The position numbers and the translations under genes were made by a program. A stretch of DNA of 64,000 nucleotides from JBDTSW01 sp963758845 (GTDB taxonomy: Bacteria > Actinomycetota > Thermoleophilia > Solirubrobacterales > 70-9). Shown one piece after another: positions 17,608-26,054 of this stretch. The notes beneath the pieces are model-generated. The model did no database searches, was not told the DNA's origin, and worked only from the letters and a program-made list of their open reading frames with translations. Position 1 is the first letter of the stretch. Every line of letters begins with the position of its first letter. The stretch is from NCBI GenBank assembly GCA_963758845.1, contig CAVWWX010000002.1, positions 2,108,001 through 2,172,000 on the forward strand. Reading direction: 5' to 3'.

Positions 17608-19692
17608 TCAGCCGGGGAAGTGGACGATCGGGATGATCAGGATCGCGACGATGTTCGCCACCTTGATCATCGGGTTGATCGCCGGGCCGGCGGTGTCCTT
17701 GTAGGGATCGCCGACCGTGTCGCCGGTGACCGACGCGGCATGGGCCTCGGAGCCCTTGCCGCCATGGGCACCGTCCTCGATCAGCTTCTTGGCGTTGTCC
17801 CAGGCGCCGCCGCCGGCGGTCATCGAGATCGCCATGAACAGGCCGACCACGATCACGCCGATCAACAGGCCGCCGAGGGCGTCGACGCTCCAGATGCCAA
17901 CCAGCACCGGGACGATGATCGGGATCAGCGACGGCAGGATCATCTCTCGCTGAGCCGAGGCCGTCACGATCGCCACGGTGTCGCCGTAGTCCGGCTTCTC
18001 GGTGCCGTCCATGATCCCGGGCTTCTCGCGGAACTGCTTTCGCACCTGCTCCACGACCTGCCCGCCGGCGCGTCCGACCGCCTCGATCGCCAGGGCCGCG
18101 AACAGGTAGACCATGATCCCGCCGATCAGGAGGCCGATCAGGACCTCGGGGGTCGAGAGGTTGAACAGGGTGTCGAGGTCGAACCCGGCGGGGGCCTCCT
18201 CGAGCAACTCGATCTTGAACGCCGCGAACAACACCAGCGCGGCCAGGGCCGCGGATCCGATCGCGTAGCCCTTCGTGACCGCCTTCGTCGTGTTGCCGAC
18301 CGCGTCGAGGGGGTCGGTGACGTTGCGGACCTCCTCGGGCAGCTCGGCCATTTCGGCGATGCCGCCCGCGTTGTCGGTGATCGGCCCGAACGCGTCGAGC
18401 GCGACGATCAGGCCGGTCAGCGAGAGCTGGGCGACGACCGCGATCGCGATGCCGTAGATGCCGGCGAGCTCGTTGGCGACGAAGATCGCTGCCGCGAGCA
18501 GGATCGCCGGGAGAGCCGTGGACTGGAAGCCCTGCGCGAGCCCCTGGATGATGTTGGTCGCGTGCCCGGTCTCGGACGCGCTCGAGATCGTGCGCACCGG
18601 CCGGAAGCGGGTCGACGTGTAGTAGTCGGTGATCACGAACAGCCCGCCCGTGACGATGATCCCGATCAAGGCGCAGAACCACAGGTCCGTGACGCTGACG
18701 CTGTCGGCGCCGGCGTCGCCGAAGCCGAAGGCCAGCGCGTCGCTCATCAGCCAGTCGGTGATCGGGTAGAAGGCCGCGGCCGAGATCAGGCCGGAGATGA
18801 TCACGCCGCGATACAGCGCGCCCTCGACCCTGTCGGTCGAGGTGCGAACGGAGAGCGCGCCGACGATCGAAGCGAGGATCGCGATACCGCCCATGACGAG
18901 CGGGAACAGCGAGACCTCGCGGGCGTACTCCGGGAACGTGAGGACGCCCAGCAGCATCACCGCGACCGTCGTCACGGCGTAGGTCTCGAACAGGTCGGCC
19001 GCCATCCCGGCGCAGTCGCCGACGTTGTCGCCGACGTTGTCGGCGATCACGGCGGGGTTGCGGGGGTCGTCCTCGGGGATGCCCGCCTCGACCTTGCCGA
19101 CGAGGTCGGCGCCCACGTCGGCCGCCTTCGTGAAGATGCCGCCGCCCAGTCGGGCGAAGACCGAGATCAGCGAGCCGCCGAAGCCGAGGCCGATCAGCGC
19201 GTCGACGGCCTCCTTGTCGGTCATGTCGGTCGCGACCAGGACGCCGAAGTAGCCGGCGACGCCGATCAGGGCCAGGCCGACGACCAGGAGGCCGGTGACC
19301 GAGCCGCCCTTGAACGCGACGTCGAGCGCCGGGGGAACCCCGCCGCGAGCGGCCTCGGCCACCCTCGCGTTCGAGCGCACCGAGACGTTCATGCCGATGA
19401 AGCCGGCCGCGCCGGACAGCGCGCCACCGATGACGAAGCCGATGCCCGTGGCGACGTCCTGGAGCAGGGCGATCAGGATCGCGAGCGGGACGGCGACGAT
19501 GGCGATGATCAGGTACTGGCGGTTGAGGTACGCCTTCGCTCCCTCCTGGACCGCGCCGGAGATCTCCTGCATGCGTTCGTTGCCGGGTGACTTCTTCAGC
19601 AGGGCCTGGGTCACCAGGGCGCCGTAGAGCACAGCCGCTCCCGCGCACACGAGCGCGACCAGGATGCCGTAATCGGTCAGGAAGTCGGTCAA
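17608..19692 (-). CDS. hppA: Proton-pumping membrane pyrophosphatase, K+-independent type
   Basis: This 694-residue integral membrane enzyme hydrolyses pyrophosphate and pumps protons. About 16 helices are expected. The catalytic loop has GGGIFTKAADVGADLVGKVE and DNVGDNVGDCAGMAADLF. The segment GNTTKAVTKGYAIGSAAL has Lys where K+-dependent enzymes have Ala (GNTTAA), which marks the K+-independent H+-PPase group. The start is TTG 19692 behind GGAGGA. A terminator for the upstream gene lies in the leader, so hppA probably has its own promoter in the 30 or so bases between. Confidence 0.95.
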   Translation of the reverse strand: MTDFLTDYGILVALVCAGAAVLYGALVTQALLKKSPGNERMQEISGAVQEGAKAYLNRQYLIIAIVAVPLAILIALLQDVATGIGFVIGGALSGAAGFIGMNVSVRSNARVAEAARGGVPPALDVAFKGGSVTGLLVVGLALIGVAGYFGVLVATDMTDKEAVDALIGLGFGGSLISVFARLGGGIFTKAADVGADLVGKVEAGIPEDDPRNPAVIADNVGDNVGDCAGMAADLFETYAVTTVAVMLLGVLTFPEYAREVSLFPLVMGGIAILASIVGALSVRTSTDRVEGALYRGVIISGLISAAAFYPITDWLMSDALAFGFGDAGADSVSVTDLWFCALIGIIVTGGLFVITDYYTSTRFRPVRTISSASETGHATNIIQGLAQGFQSTALPAILLAAAIFVANELAGIYGIAIAVVAQLSLTGLIVALDAFGPITDNAGGIAEMAELPEEVRNVTDPLDAVGNTTKAVTKGYAIGSAALAALVLFAAFKIELLEEAPAGFDLDTLFNLSTPEVLIGLLIGGIMVYLFAALAIEAVGRAGGQVVEQVRKQFREKPGIMDGTEKPDYGDTVAIVTASAQREMILPSLIPIIVPVLVGIWSVDALGGLLIGVIVVGLFMAISMTAGGGAWDNAKKLIEDGAHGGKGSEAHAASVTGDTVGDPYKDTAGPAINPMIKVANIVAILIIPIVHFPG

Positions 19693-19718
19693 GTGTTCAG
19701 TCCTCCGTGGGGCTAAGC

Positions 19719-19746
19719 AAAAGGAACGGCCGAGGGGCCCCGGCCG
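19719..19746 (-). terminator. Rho-independent terminator upstream of hppA
   Basis: On the minus strand a 6-bp CGGCCG/CGGCCG stem with an 8-base GC loop is followed by TTCCTTTT. It would end transcription from the redox/t6A gene run before hppA. Confidence 0.6.
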
Positions 19747-19793
19747 AAAGCGGCGGGCAGTCTAGCGGGCGGACGAACGGAAGCGCCCCGATG

Positions 19794-20264
19794 TCAGCTT
19801 CCGGGAGGCACCCAGAGCCCCGGTGGGGGCTCGCCACCGCCCCGCGGCGTGCCCGGCCCGGCAGGCTCGCCACCGCCGCCGGCCGGCGGCTCGCCGCCTC
19901 CCGAGGGCTCCTCGCCACCGCCTTCCGGGGCGCCACCGGCCCCGGATTGCTGCGCGAACAGCATCTGCAGCTCGGACACGGCGTTTCGCACCTGGGCCTG
20001 AGGCTCGGGCTCCAGCAGGTCGAGCACCGCGCGGACCGCGTCGATCCCCACGCGAGCCTGATCGAGGTCCTGCTCATCGGGCTTGGCGATCCGCCTCGCC
20101 GTCAGGTTGACGATCGTCACGACGCTCTCGAGCAGAACGTCCTGGACCCGCACATCGCGCAGGCCCTCCTCGATCCGGCGGCGAAGCTCCTCCTCGCTCG
20201 GCTGCTCCTCGCTCGGCGCTTCCTCGGATTCGGGGTCCTCCGGGGTCTCGGGCTCGTCGCTCAT
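19794..20264 (-). CDS. DUF1844-like protein with Gly/Pro-rich tail
   Basis: The protein has 156 residues. An acidic, Glu/Pro-rich N-terminal segment precedes a helical core (VQDVLLESVVTIVNLTARRI, then DQARVGIDAVRAVLDLL and AVSELQMLFAQQ) that resembles the small DUF1844 family. The tail is Gly/Pro/Glu-rich and probably disordered. The function is unknown. It follows the YbdK-type ligase gene by about a dozen bases and precedes the hppA terminator, so it is probably the last gene of that operon. Confidence 0.6.
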   Translation of the reverse strand: MSDEPETPEDPESEEAPSEEQPSEEELRRRIEEGLRDVRVQDVLLESVVTIVNLTARRIAKPDEQDLDQARVGIDAVRAVLDLLEPEPQAQVRNAVSELQMLFAQQSGAGGAPEGGGEEPSGGGEPPAGGGGEPAGPGTPRGGGEPPPGLWVPPGS

Positions 20265-20276
20265 CGCGCCCTCAAT

Positions 20277-21465
20277 CTATTCGGCGGGCGCCGGGACCGC
20301 GTCCGGGGCATAGGTCCTGCGGGTCTCGTCGACGGCGGCGGCGTAGATCTCCTCGATCGAGGCACCGCCCTCGAGCGCCTCGCGCGCCCGCTGGGTCCCG
20401 TTGCGGCTGGGCAGGTCGGCGTCGATGCCGAGCTGATCACGCACTGGGGCCGTCCAGTCGAGCAGCGCCTCGACTGCCGCGGGCGTCGCGATCTCCTCCT
20501 GCGTGGCCCAGTCGATCATCTTCCCGTCCATCCCCCAGCGGATCGCCCGCCAGAGGTTCTCCTCGATCTCGCGCTGGCGAAGCGGGGCCGCCAGGACGCC
20601 CTCGGAGTGGTCGACCGCCGCCTGCGCGATACACGCCGCGATCATGCCGGCGAGGGCGAACGAGTCGGCGCCGCTCGTCTGCGCGTCACAGATCCGAAAC
20701 TCGACCGTGCCGAACGTGTGGTGCGGGCGGACGCTCCACCAGAGCTGGGTCGACTCGACGACCGAGTTGGTGGCGGTCAGTGTGTCGATGAAGTCCGCGT
20801 AGGTCTCGTAGTCGCCGAACGGCTCGTGCACGCCGCAGCGCGGGAAGGTGCGAGTGAAGATCTCGGAGCGAACCGACGCCAGCCCGCTGTCCCGCCGGTC
20901 GAGGAAGGGCGAGTTGGCCGAGGCGGCGAGGAGCTGGGGCAGCACGCCGCGGAGGTGATCGCAGACCGCGATCGCCCGGTCGGCCCCCTGGACCCCCATG
21001 TGGACGTGAAGGCTCCAGGTGTTGTTGCGCTGCGCGACCCACCGCAGCTCGGCCCGCAGCCGGTTGTAGTGCTCGGTGTCGATTATCCGCTGGTCCAGGT
21101 AGTTCGCCCACGGATGGGTCCCCATGGCCCCCAGCGCGATCCCCATCTCCCCCGCCAGCCCGAACAGGCGGTTGCGGTGTGAGCCTTGCGCTTCGACGGC
21201 GTCCGCGAACCGCTCGCCGCGCCCCGAGCGGATCTCGATCTCGGAGTCGATCAGCTCGCCCGCGGCCGAGACCGCCAGCTCCTCGTCGGCCTGGCAGGCG
21301 TCGTAGAGCTCCTCGAAGCGGTGGACCAGCTCGAGCGTGTGAGGGTCCAGACAGCGCGAACTCCTCCTCGAGGCCGACTGTGAAGTCGGTCGATCCCTCG
21401 AACGCCTCCCGGGTGCGCTCGCGGTCGAGGGTCGGCGACGTTACGTCCGTGCCCTTCTGCGCCAT
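20277..21465 (-). CDS. YbdK-type carboxylate-amine ligase (GCS2 family), one frameshift
   Basis: The product is a glutamate-cysteine ligase-like enzyme of about 395 residues from the GCS2/YbdK family, which forms gamma-glutamyl or related amide bonds using ATP. It starts MAQKGTDVTSPTLDRERTRE, followed by FTVGLEEEFAL, the metal/ATP-binding entry of the family. An extra base near 21351 breaks the frame just after this. The downstream frame continues with GAMGTHPWANY, WSLHVHMGVQG and PHHTFGTVEFRICD. It starts three bases after the Rex stop. The real substrate is uncertain, since many actinobacterial members are not glutathione enzymes. Confidence 0.85.
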
Positions 21466-21468
21466 GGG

Positions 21469-22149
21469 CTACGCGAGGTAGAAGTAGAGCGCGTAGAGCA
21501 GGTCCACGGCGGGGCTGGAGGTGTGGACCGTCACCTCGGGCGGCACGGTCAGGAGCTGCTCGGAGTAGTTGAAGATGATCTTCACGCCCGCCTCGACGAG
21601 CCGGTCGGCGACCTCCTGGGCCGCCGACGCGGGAACGGCCAGGACCCCGACCACGATCTCCTCGTCGGTGACCGCCTGCTCGAGGTCGTCGAACGGACGC
21701 ACCGGGATCCCCCCGATGTCGTCGCCCACCTGCTCGGGGTCGACGTCGAAGATCGCCACGACCTGGAAGCCATGGTCGGCGAAGATGTCTGAGCTGGCGA
21801 TCGCCCGGCCCAGATGGCCGGCGCCGAACAGCGCGATGTTGTGCTGGCCGGAGGTGCGCAGGATCTTCCGGATCTCCTCCACCAGCGACTCGACCCGGTA
21901 GCCGACGCCGCGCTTGCCGAACTTGCCGAAGCCGGAGAGGTCGCGGCGGATCTGGGTCGAGTTGATGTGCGTGTACTCGGCGAGCTCCTGCGAGGAAATC
22001 GTGTCCTTGCCCATCTTGCGGGCCTGGATCAGCACCTGGAGGTAACGCGAGAGCCGGGCGGCCACGCCCAGCGACAGCCGCTCCCCGTCAATCGGCGCCC
22101 CGTTGGCCACCGCCCCGGCGGCCTCGGACGCGCTTCCCTCGGCACTCAT
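21469..22149 (-). CDS. rex: Redox-sensing transcriptional repressor Rex
   Basis: This 226-residue repressor senses the NADH/NAD+ ratio. The N-terminal winged helix includes SSQELAEYTHINSTQIRRDL and the hallmark GFGKFGKRGVGY; the C-terminal Rossmann domain has ALFGAGHLGRAI and the acidic IFDVDPE. NADH binding releases the protein from operators upstream of respiratory and fermentative genes. I chose ATG 22149, which follows the glutaredoxin stop by 16 bases; an earlier in-frame start at 22191 would overlap that gene. The glutaredoxin-Rex order is common in Actinobacteria. Confidence 0.93.
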   Translation of the reverse strand: MSAEGSASEAAGAVANGAPIDGERLSLGVAARLSRYLQVLIQARKMGKDTISSQELAEYTHINSTQIRRDLSGFGKFGKRGVGYRVESLVEEIRKILRTSGQHNIALFGAGHLGRAIASSDIFADHGFQVVAIFDVDPEQVGDDIGGIPVRPFDDLEQAVTDEEIVVGVLAVPASAAQEVADRLVEAGVKIIFNYSEQLLTVPPEVTVHTSSPAVDLLYALYFYLA

Positions 22150-22165
22150 GGGCGCAGAGTACCCG

Positions 22166-22414
22166 TCATGCGCCATCGAGTCCGAGGGCAACCCGAAGGC
22201 GTGCCGGCTCGCAGACCAGCTCGGCGACGATCTCGCCGTCGACCTGGACCACCGGGATCCGCTCGAGGAATGCGGCGTGAAGCGCGTCGTCGGTGTCGAT
22301 GTCGATCTCGTCGAGCGAGAAGCGGGCGCCGTCCTCGCGGAGAGAGACGAGCGCGGCGCGGGCCTCGTCGCAGAGGTGGCAGCCCTCTCGCCCGTAGAGC
22401 GTCACCGATTTCAC
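22166..22414 (-). CDS. Glutaredoxin-like protein (DUF836 type)
   Basis: This 82-residue thioredoxin-fold protein contains the redox motif CHLC in LYGREGCHLCDEAR and the cis-Pro region RIPVVQVDGEIV. It probably acts as a small thiol-disulfide exchanger in the cytoplasm. The GTG at 22414 overlaps the tsaD stop (GTGA) and the next gene downstream is rex, so it belongs to the same operon. A longer reading from 22549 would overlap tsaD extensively and is unlikely. Confidence 0.85.
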   Translation of the reverse strand: MKSVTLYGREGCHLCDEARAALVSLREDGARFSLDEIDIDTDDALHAAFLERIPVVQVDGEIVAELVCEPARLRVALGLDGA

Positions 22415-23394
22415 GCGGCGGCGTCCCAGCTCAGGTAGCCGGGGTACGGGGTGGCGTCGACGTAGCGGGCGGCCGAGCCGATCATCGCGGCGTTGTCCGT
22501 GCACAGCTCCCCCGGCACGAGCTTCAGGCGCAGCCCGCGCCGCTCGCACACCTCGCCCACCCGCTCGCGCAGCAGCCCGTTGGCCGCGACGCCGCCGCCC
22601 AGCGCCACCGCCGTCCAGTCGCCGTCGTCGAGCGCGCGCTCGAGGCGTGAGGCGAGCTGCGCCACGATCGCCGCCTGATAGCTGGCGGCCAGGTCGGCCG
22701 CCCGGCGGCCGGTGTCGTCGGGACCAAGGTCTCGTGTGGCATAGAGCAGCGCCGTCTTGACGCCGCTGAACGAGAAGTCCAGGCCGCCGGTGCGGTTCAT
22801 GCCCCGCGGCAGGTCGAACGCCGCCGCGTCGCCCTCGCGAGCCAGGCGCTCGATCTCCGGGCCGCCCGGGTAGCCCAGGCCCAGCAGGCGGGCGCCCTTG
22901 TCGAGCGCCTCACCCGCAGCGTCGTCGAGGGTCTGGCCAACGACCTCGAACCCATCGCGCGAGCGCACCCCCGCCAGCAGGGTGTGCCCGCCGCTGGCGA
23001 TCAGGCACAGGAACGGCGGGTCCAGCGGCTGCGGCTCGAGGTAGTTCGCGGCCACGTGGCCGTGCAGGTGATCCACGCCCACCAGGGGCTTGCGGGTGGC
23101 CGCGGCCAGGGCCTTGGCGGTACTGACGCCCACCAGCAGGGCGCCGATCAAGCCCGGCGTGCGGGTGACCGCCAGGGTCTCGACCTCGGCGAGGTCGAGG
23201 TCCGCCCGCTCCAGCGCACCCTCGACCACGGCGTTCACGAGCTGGAGGTGATGGCGCGAAGCGACCTCGGGAACGACGCCGCCGAACCGCTCGTGCGCGT
23301 CCGACTGCGAGGAGATCACGTTCGAGGCGATGCGCCCGCCATCGAGGACGGCGGCGCAGGTGTCGTCGCAGGACGTTTCGATCGCCAGGAGCAA
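22411..23394 (-). CDS. tsaD: tRNA N6-threonylcarbamoyladenosine transferase TsaD
   Basis: This 327-residue protein transfers the threonylcarbamoyl group to A37 of tRNAs reading ANN codons, working with TsaB and TsaE. It shows MLLAIETSCDDTCAAV, metal-binding VDHLHGHVAANYL, LIASGGHTLL and GLDFSFSGVKTAL. The length is normal for the family. TsaE, TsaB and RimI lie immediately upstream on the same strand, giving the complete partner set apart from TsaC, which is not in the window. Confidence 0.95.
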   Translation of the reverse strand: MLLAIETSCDDTCAAVLDGGRIASNVISSQSDAHERFGGVVPEVASRHHLQLVNAVVEGALERADLDLAEVETLAVTRTPGLIGALLVGVSTAKALAAATRKPLVGVDHLHGHVAANYLEPQPLDPPFLCLIASGGHTLLAGVRSRDGFEVVGQTLDDAAGEALDKGARLLGLGYPGGPEIERLAREGDAAAFDLPRGMNRTGGLDFSFSGVKTALLYATRDLGPDDTGRRAADLAASYQAAIVAQLASRLERALDDGDWTAVALGGGVAANGLLRERVGEVCERRGLRLKLVPGELCTDNAAMIGSAARYVDATPYPGYLSWDAAA

Positions 23395-23410
23395 CTGTCG
23401 CCCGGTCCGA

Positions 23411-23917
23411 TCAGGCGCCGACGGGCGCCGGCTCCAGCCACATGATCACGGCGTCCTCGCCGTTGTCGTGGTAGTAGCGGCGGCGATGGCCCGCGGCCTT
23501 GAAGCCGAAGCGCTCGTACATGGCGATGGCGCCGCGGTTGGAGGTCCGGACCTCCAGCGTGTAGCGCGCCCCCGGCCCGGCCTCATCGAAGAGGCGCTCC
23601 AGCAGGCCGGTCGCGACCCCGGAGCGACGCCGGTCGGGATCAACCGCCACGTTCATCACGTGCCAGACGTCCGCGTAGCGGGAGCAGATCATGTAGCCCA
23701 CCAGCCCGCGGCCGTCCGCGGCCGCCAGGCAGATGCCCGACGGCTTCGAGAGCTCGAGCACGAACATGGCCAGCGACCACGGCGTCCCGAACGCGCGCCG
23801 CTCGATCGAGAGCACCGACGGGAGGTCGCTGTAGACCAGCGAACGCACCTCGAGCCCGGCCGGCTCCGGCGCCTGCCAGCTATCGCTTGCGATCGGACTC
23901 TCTGCGCTGCTGTTCAC
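23411..23917 (-). CDS. rimI: Ribosomal-protein S18 alanine N-acetyltransferase-like (RimI)
   Basis: This 168-residue GNAT acetyltransferase has the acetyl-CoA-binding motif RRRSGVATGLLERL after MNVAVDP, and the RimI-typical ERRAFGTPWS near the N terminus and YYHDNGEDAVIM near the end. It lies between tsaB and tsaD, as RimI does in many bacteria. The start at 23917 overlaps tsaB by 38 bases. Starting the homologous part at LEVRSLVYSD would need a non-standard start, so I kept the ATG. Confidence 0.9.
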   Translation of the reverse strand: MNSSAESPIASDSWQAPEPAGLEVRSLVYSDLPSVLSIERRAFGTPWSLAMFVLELSKPSGICLAAADGRGLVGYMICSRYADVWHVMNVAVDPDRRRSGVATGLLERLFDEAGPGARYTLEVRTSNRGAIAMYERFGFKAAGHRRRYYHDNGEDAVIMWLEPAPVGA

Positions 23918-24605
23918 GCCATAGCTCCGCGTCGGGTGGCCTCAGGTAGATCGGCTCGATCTCGCCGGGCTCCTCGGGCTCCAGGTCGGCGGCGAGCAAG
24001 CACGTATTCCGCGCCGCGACCAGGTGGCCCTCGTCGCCATCGGCGAGAACCCTCGCCCCGGCGGCCTCGAGCTGACCCCGGAATCGTAGCGAGCCGTCAC
24101 CTCCCGTCAGAGGTTCGGCCCCCAGGTCTGCAACCCGCTCCGCGAGCTCCTCGGGCGCAGCGACGAAAGGCTCCCAGATGGCCTCGCCCGTCCCGCCGTA
24201 AAGGCCCGCGAACACCTGGCTTCGCCTGGCGTCGATCACGGCCAGCCGCGCCTCGTCGCGGGCGTCGAAGCCAGGTGCGACCCCGCGGGCGAGCGCGGCC
24301 AGCGAGACCACCGGGACGACCGGCTTGCGCAGGGCCTGGGCGAGCCCGCGCGCCGTCGCGATCCCGATGCGAAGCCCGGTGTAGGAGCCCGGCCCGATGC
24401 CGACGGCGATCAGGCCAACGGCGTCCCATCCGCCGGCGGCGGACGCGGCCTCCTCAACGCGGGCCAGCAGCTCGCGCGCATGCGCGGGGCGCTCGCCCGG
24501 CGGAGGCTGGGAGGAGTGCTCGTGGACGATTCGGGCGTCCCGGCGCGCCGCCACGGTAAGCCTCGGCGTCGAGCTGTCGAACCCAACGATGGCGCGGTCG
24601 CTCAC
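23880..24605 (-). CDS. tsaB: tRNA t6A biosynthesis protein TsaB
   Basis: This 241-residue ASKHA-fold scaffold protein supports TsaD in t6A synthesis. It shows VGFDSSTPRLTVA at the N terminus and the family motif VGIGPGSYTGLRIGIATARGL. The GTG at 24605 overlaps the tsaE stop (GTGA). TsaB has lost the catalytic metal ligands of TsaD and acts by dimerising with it (family knowledge). Confidence 0.92.
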   Translation of the reverse strand: MSDRAIVGFDSSTPRLTVAARRDARIVHEHSSQPPPGERPAHARELLARVEEAASAAGGWDAVGLIAVGIGPGSYTGLRIGIATARGLAQALRKPVVPVVSLAALARGVAPGFDARDEARLAVIDARRSQVFAGLYGGTGEAIWEPFVAAPEELAERVADLGAEPLTGGDGSLRFRGQLEAAGARVLADGDEGHLVAARNTCLLAADLEPEEPGEIEPIYLRPPDAELWREQQRRESDRKR

Positions 24606-25042
24606 GCACCCTCCACGCTGACGTCGCGCGCGTCGCCGCCCGCGTGGCGCAGCTCGACCCGCGCGGCGACGCGAACCCCGGAGCCGAGGGCCTCAGCGGC
24701 GAAGCCGTCACCCATCACCGCCGGCCACTCGACGAACGAGACGGAGTCGGGCCGCAGATAGTCCTCCAGCAGGCCGGGCTCCTCCGGGCCGAGGCCCTCC
24801 AGCCGGTAGAGGTCTAGGTGTGAGACCGGGTGGGCGCCGCCCTCGTAGCGCCGGCCGATCGTGAACGTGGGCGAGGTCACGGGGTCGGCGATCCCAAGCG
24901 CGCGGCAGGCGCCGCGCACCAGCGTGGTCTTGCCACTCCCGAGCTCGCCGGAGACCAGCACCACGTCGCCGGGCCGCAGCCCGGCGGCGATGCGGGCGCC
25001 GATGTCCTCGGTTGCCTCCGCCGAGGTGGTCCGCTCGGTCAA
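24602..25042 (-). CDS. tsaE: tRNA t6A biosynthesis ATPase TsaE
   Basis: This 146-residue P-loop protein is required to recycle the TsaB-TsaD complex. It has Walker A GELGSGKTTL, then SPTFTIGRRYEG and the Walker B-like HLDLYRL, with VEWPAVMG near the C terminus. It starts with TTG, overlapping the stop of the uracil-DNA glycosylase gene (TTGA), so translation is coupled. Confidence 0.92.
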   Translation of the reverse strand: MTERTTSAEATEDIGARIAAGLRPGDVVLVSGELGSGKTTLVRGACRALGIADPVTSPTFTIGRRYEGGAHPVSHLDLYRLEGLGPEEPGLLEDYLRPDSVSFVEWPAVMGDGFAAEALGSGVRVAARVELRHAGGDARDVSVEGA

Positions 25043-25720
25043 CCGAAGAGGCCGAGCTGGTCGGCCGCGCGCGCTGCGGCCATGTCCTCGCTGGCGCCAG
25101 CGGGACCGGGCTCCTCGGCGCGCCCAAGCGCGGCCGGATCCTGCTCGAGCAGCTGCGGCAGGGCCGCGAAGTCCTGGCGCAGGGTCTCAGCCAGGCTGGG
25201 GGTGCGGAGCGCTGCCGCCGGATGGAAGAGGGGCAGCACGAACACGGTGCGGCCGCCCAGTTCGTGGACCTGCGGCGCCCCGCGCACCTTGGTGATGCCG
25301 GTCGGGTTGGCGGTGAGCAGCTTGGTGGCGAAGTTGCCCAGCGTCGCGATCACGCGCGGCTCGATCAGCTCGACCTGCCGCTCCAGGTAGGGCCGGCACG
25401 TGTCGATCTCGTCGGGCTGCGGATCGCGGTTGCCCGGAGGTCGGCACTTGAGCACGTTGGCGATCATCACGTCCTCGCGGCGTCATCCCGATCCCCTCGA
25501 GGAGCTGGTTCAAAAGGCCGCCCGCTCGCCCCACGAACGGGAGCCCCTGGCGATCCTCCTCGGCCCCTGGGGCCTCGCCGACGAACATCAGGTCCGCGTC
25601 GGCGTTCCCCGCGCCGAACACCACCTTGGTGCGCGTCTCGGACAGCCGGCACTTCGTGCACACCGAGGCCTCGCGAAAGACCTCGATCAACCGCTCCCGG
25701 CGCTCCTCGGCGTCAGCCAT
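25039..25720 (-). CDS. Family 4-type uracil-DNA glycosylase (Fe-S), one frameshift
   Basis: This enzyme of about 226 residues removes uracil from DNA. Four Cys for a 4Fe-4S cluster are visible (SVCTKCRLS, VLKCRPPGNRD, DTCRPYLE), with the active-site motif GEAPGAEEDRQG and the C-terminal LPLFHPAAAL. An extra C near 25478 breaks the frame after LLEGIGMT; removing it gives the usual MTREDVMIANVLKCRPP. It starts near the FmdB stop and is coupled to tsaE. Base excision of deaminated cytosines is a plausible need in a GC-rich genome. Confidence 0.85.
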
Positions 25721-25997
25721 CGGCACCGCCACGCTTCCCGGCGCGCGAGTCGCGCTGCGCCTGGCGGCGCTGCTTGAACTTCGACTTCGTGTCCGCGTGA
25801 AGCTTGGCGTTGCGCACCTCCTGCTGGCGGGCAGCGCCGGGGCTCTTGACGAGCTTGAACGTCGACGCCGGGGCGGACCAGCGCCGGACCGTCCGCCCCG
25901 AGCCGCACTGTGGGCATTTCGCGCGCTCGGTGCCGGCCGGAACGAGGTCGTCGAAGTCGGCCCCGCAGTCCTCGCATTCGAACTCGTAGATCGGCAT
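25713..25997 (-). CDS. FmdB-family zinc ribbon protein
   Basis: This 94-residue protein has an N-terminal zinc ribbon, MPIYEFECEDCGADF then KCPQCGS (two C-x2-C pairs), followed by a basic Arg/Lys-rich tail (KFKQRRQAQRDSR). FmdB-like proteins are putative regulators; no target is known here. It is the first gene of the long leftward run and is divergent from the pantothenate genes. Confidence 0.85.
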   Translation of the reverse strand: MPIYEFECEDCGADFDDLVPAGTERAKCPQCGSGRTVRRWSAPASTFKLVKSPGAARQQEVRNAKLHADTKSKFKQRRQAQRDSRAGKRGGADG

Positions 25998-26043
25998 CAG
26001 GCGCTCTTGGCCCGATGGTATCCGCGCGGGGCGCCCGTGTATC

Positions 26044-26049
26044 TACAAT
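26044..26049 (+). promoter_or_regulatory. Possible -10 element TACAAT before the DUF2520-pan operon
   Basis: A near-consensus -10 hexamer in an otherwise GC-rich stretch, six bases before an in-frame GTG at 26055. That spacing would suit a leaderless transcript, as is common in Actinobacteria. No convincing -35 was seen. Confidence 0.3.
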
Positions 26050-26054
26050 TTCGG

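Noticed and set aside
17596..19590. A 664-residue open frame on the plus strand opposite hppA
   Set aside because: It is Asp/Arg/Gln-rich with no fold and mirrors the codon bias of the real membrane pyrophosphatase on the other strand.
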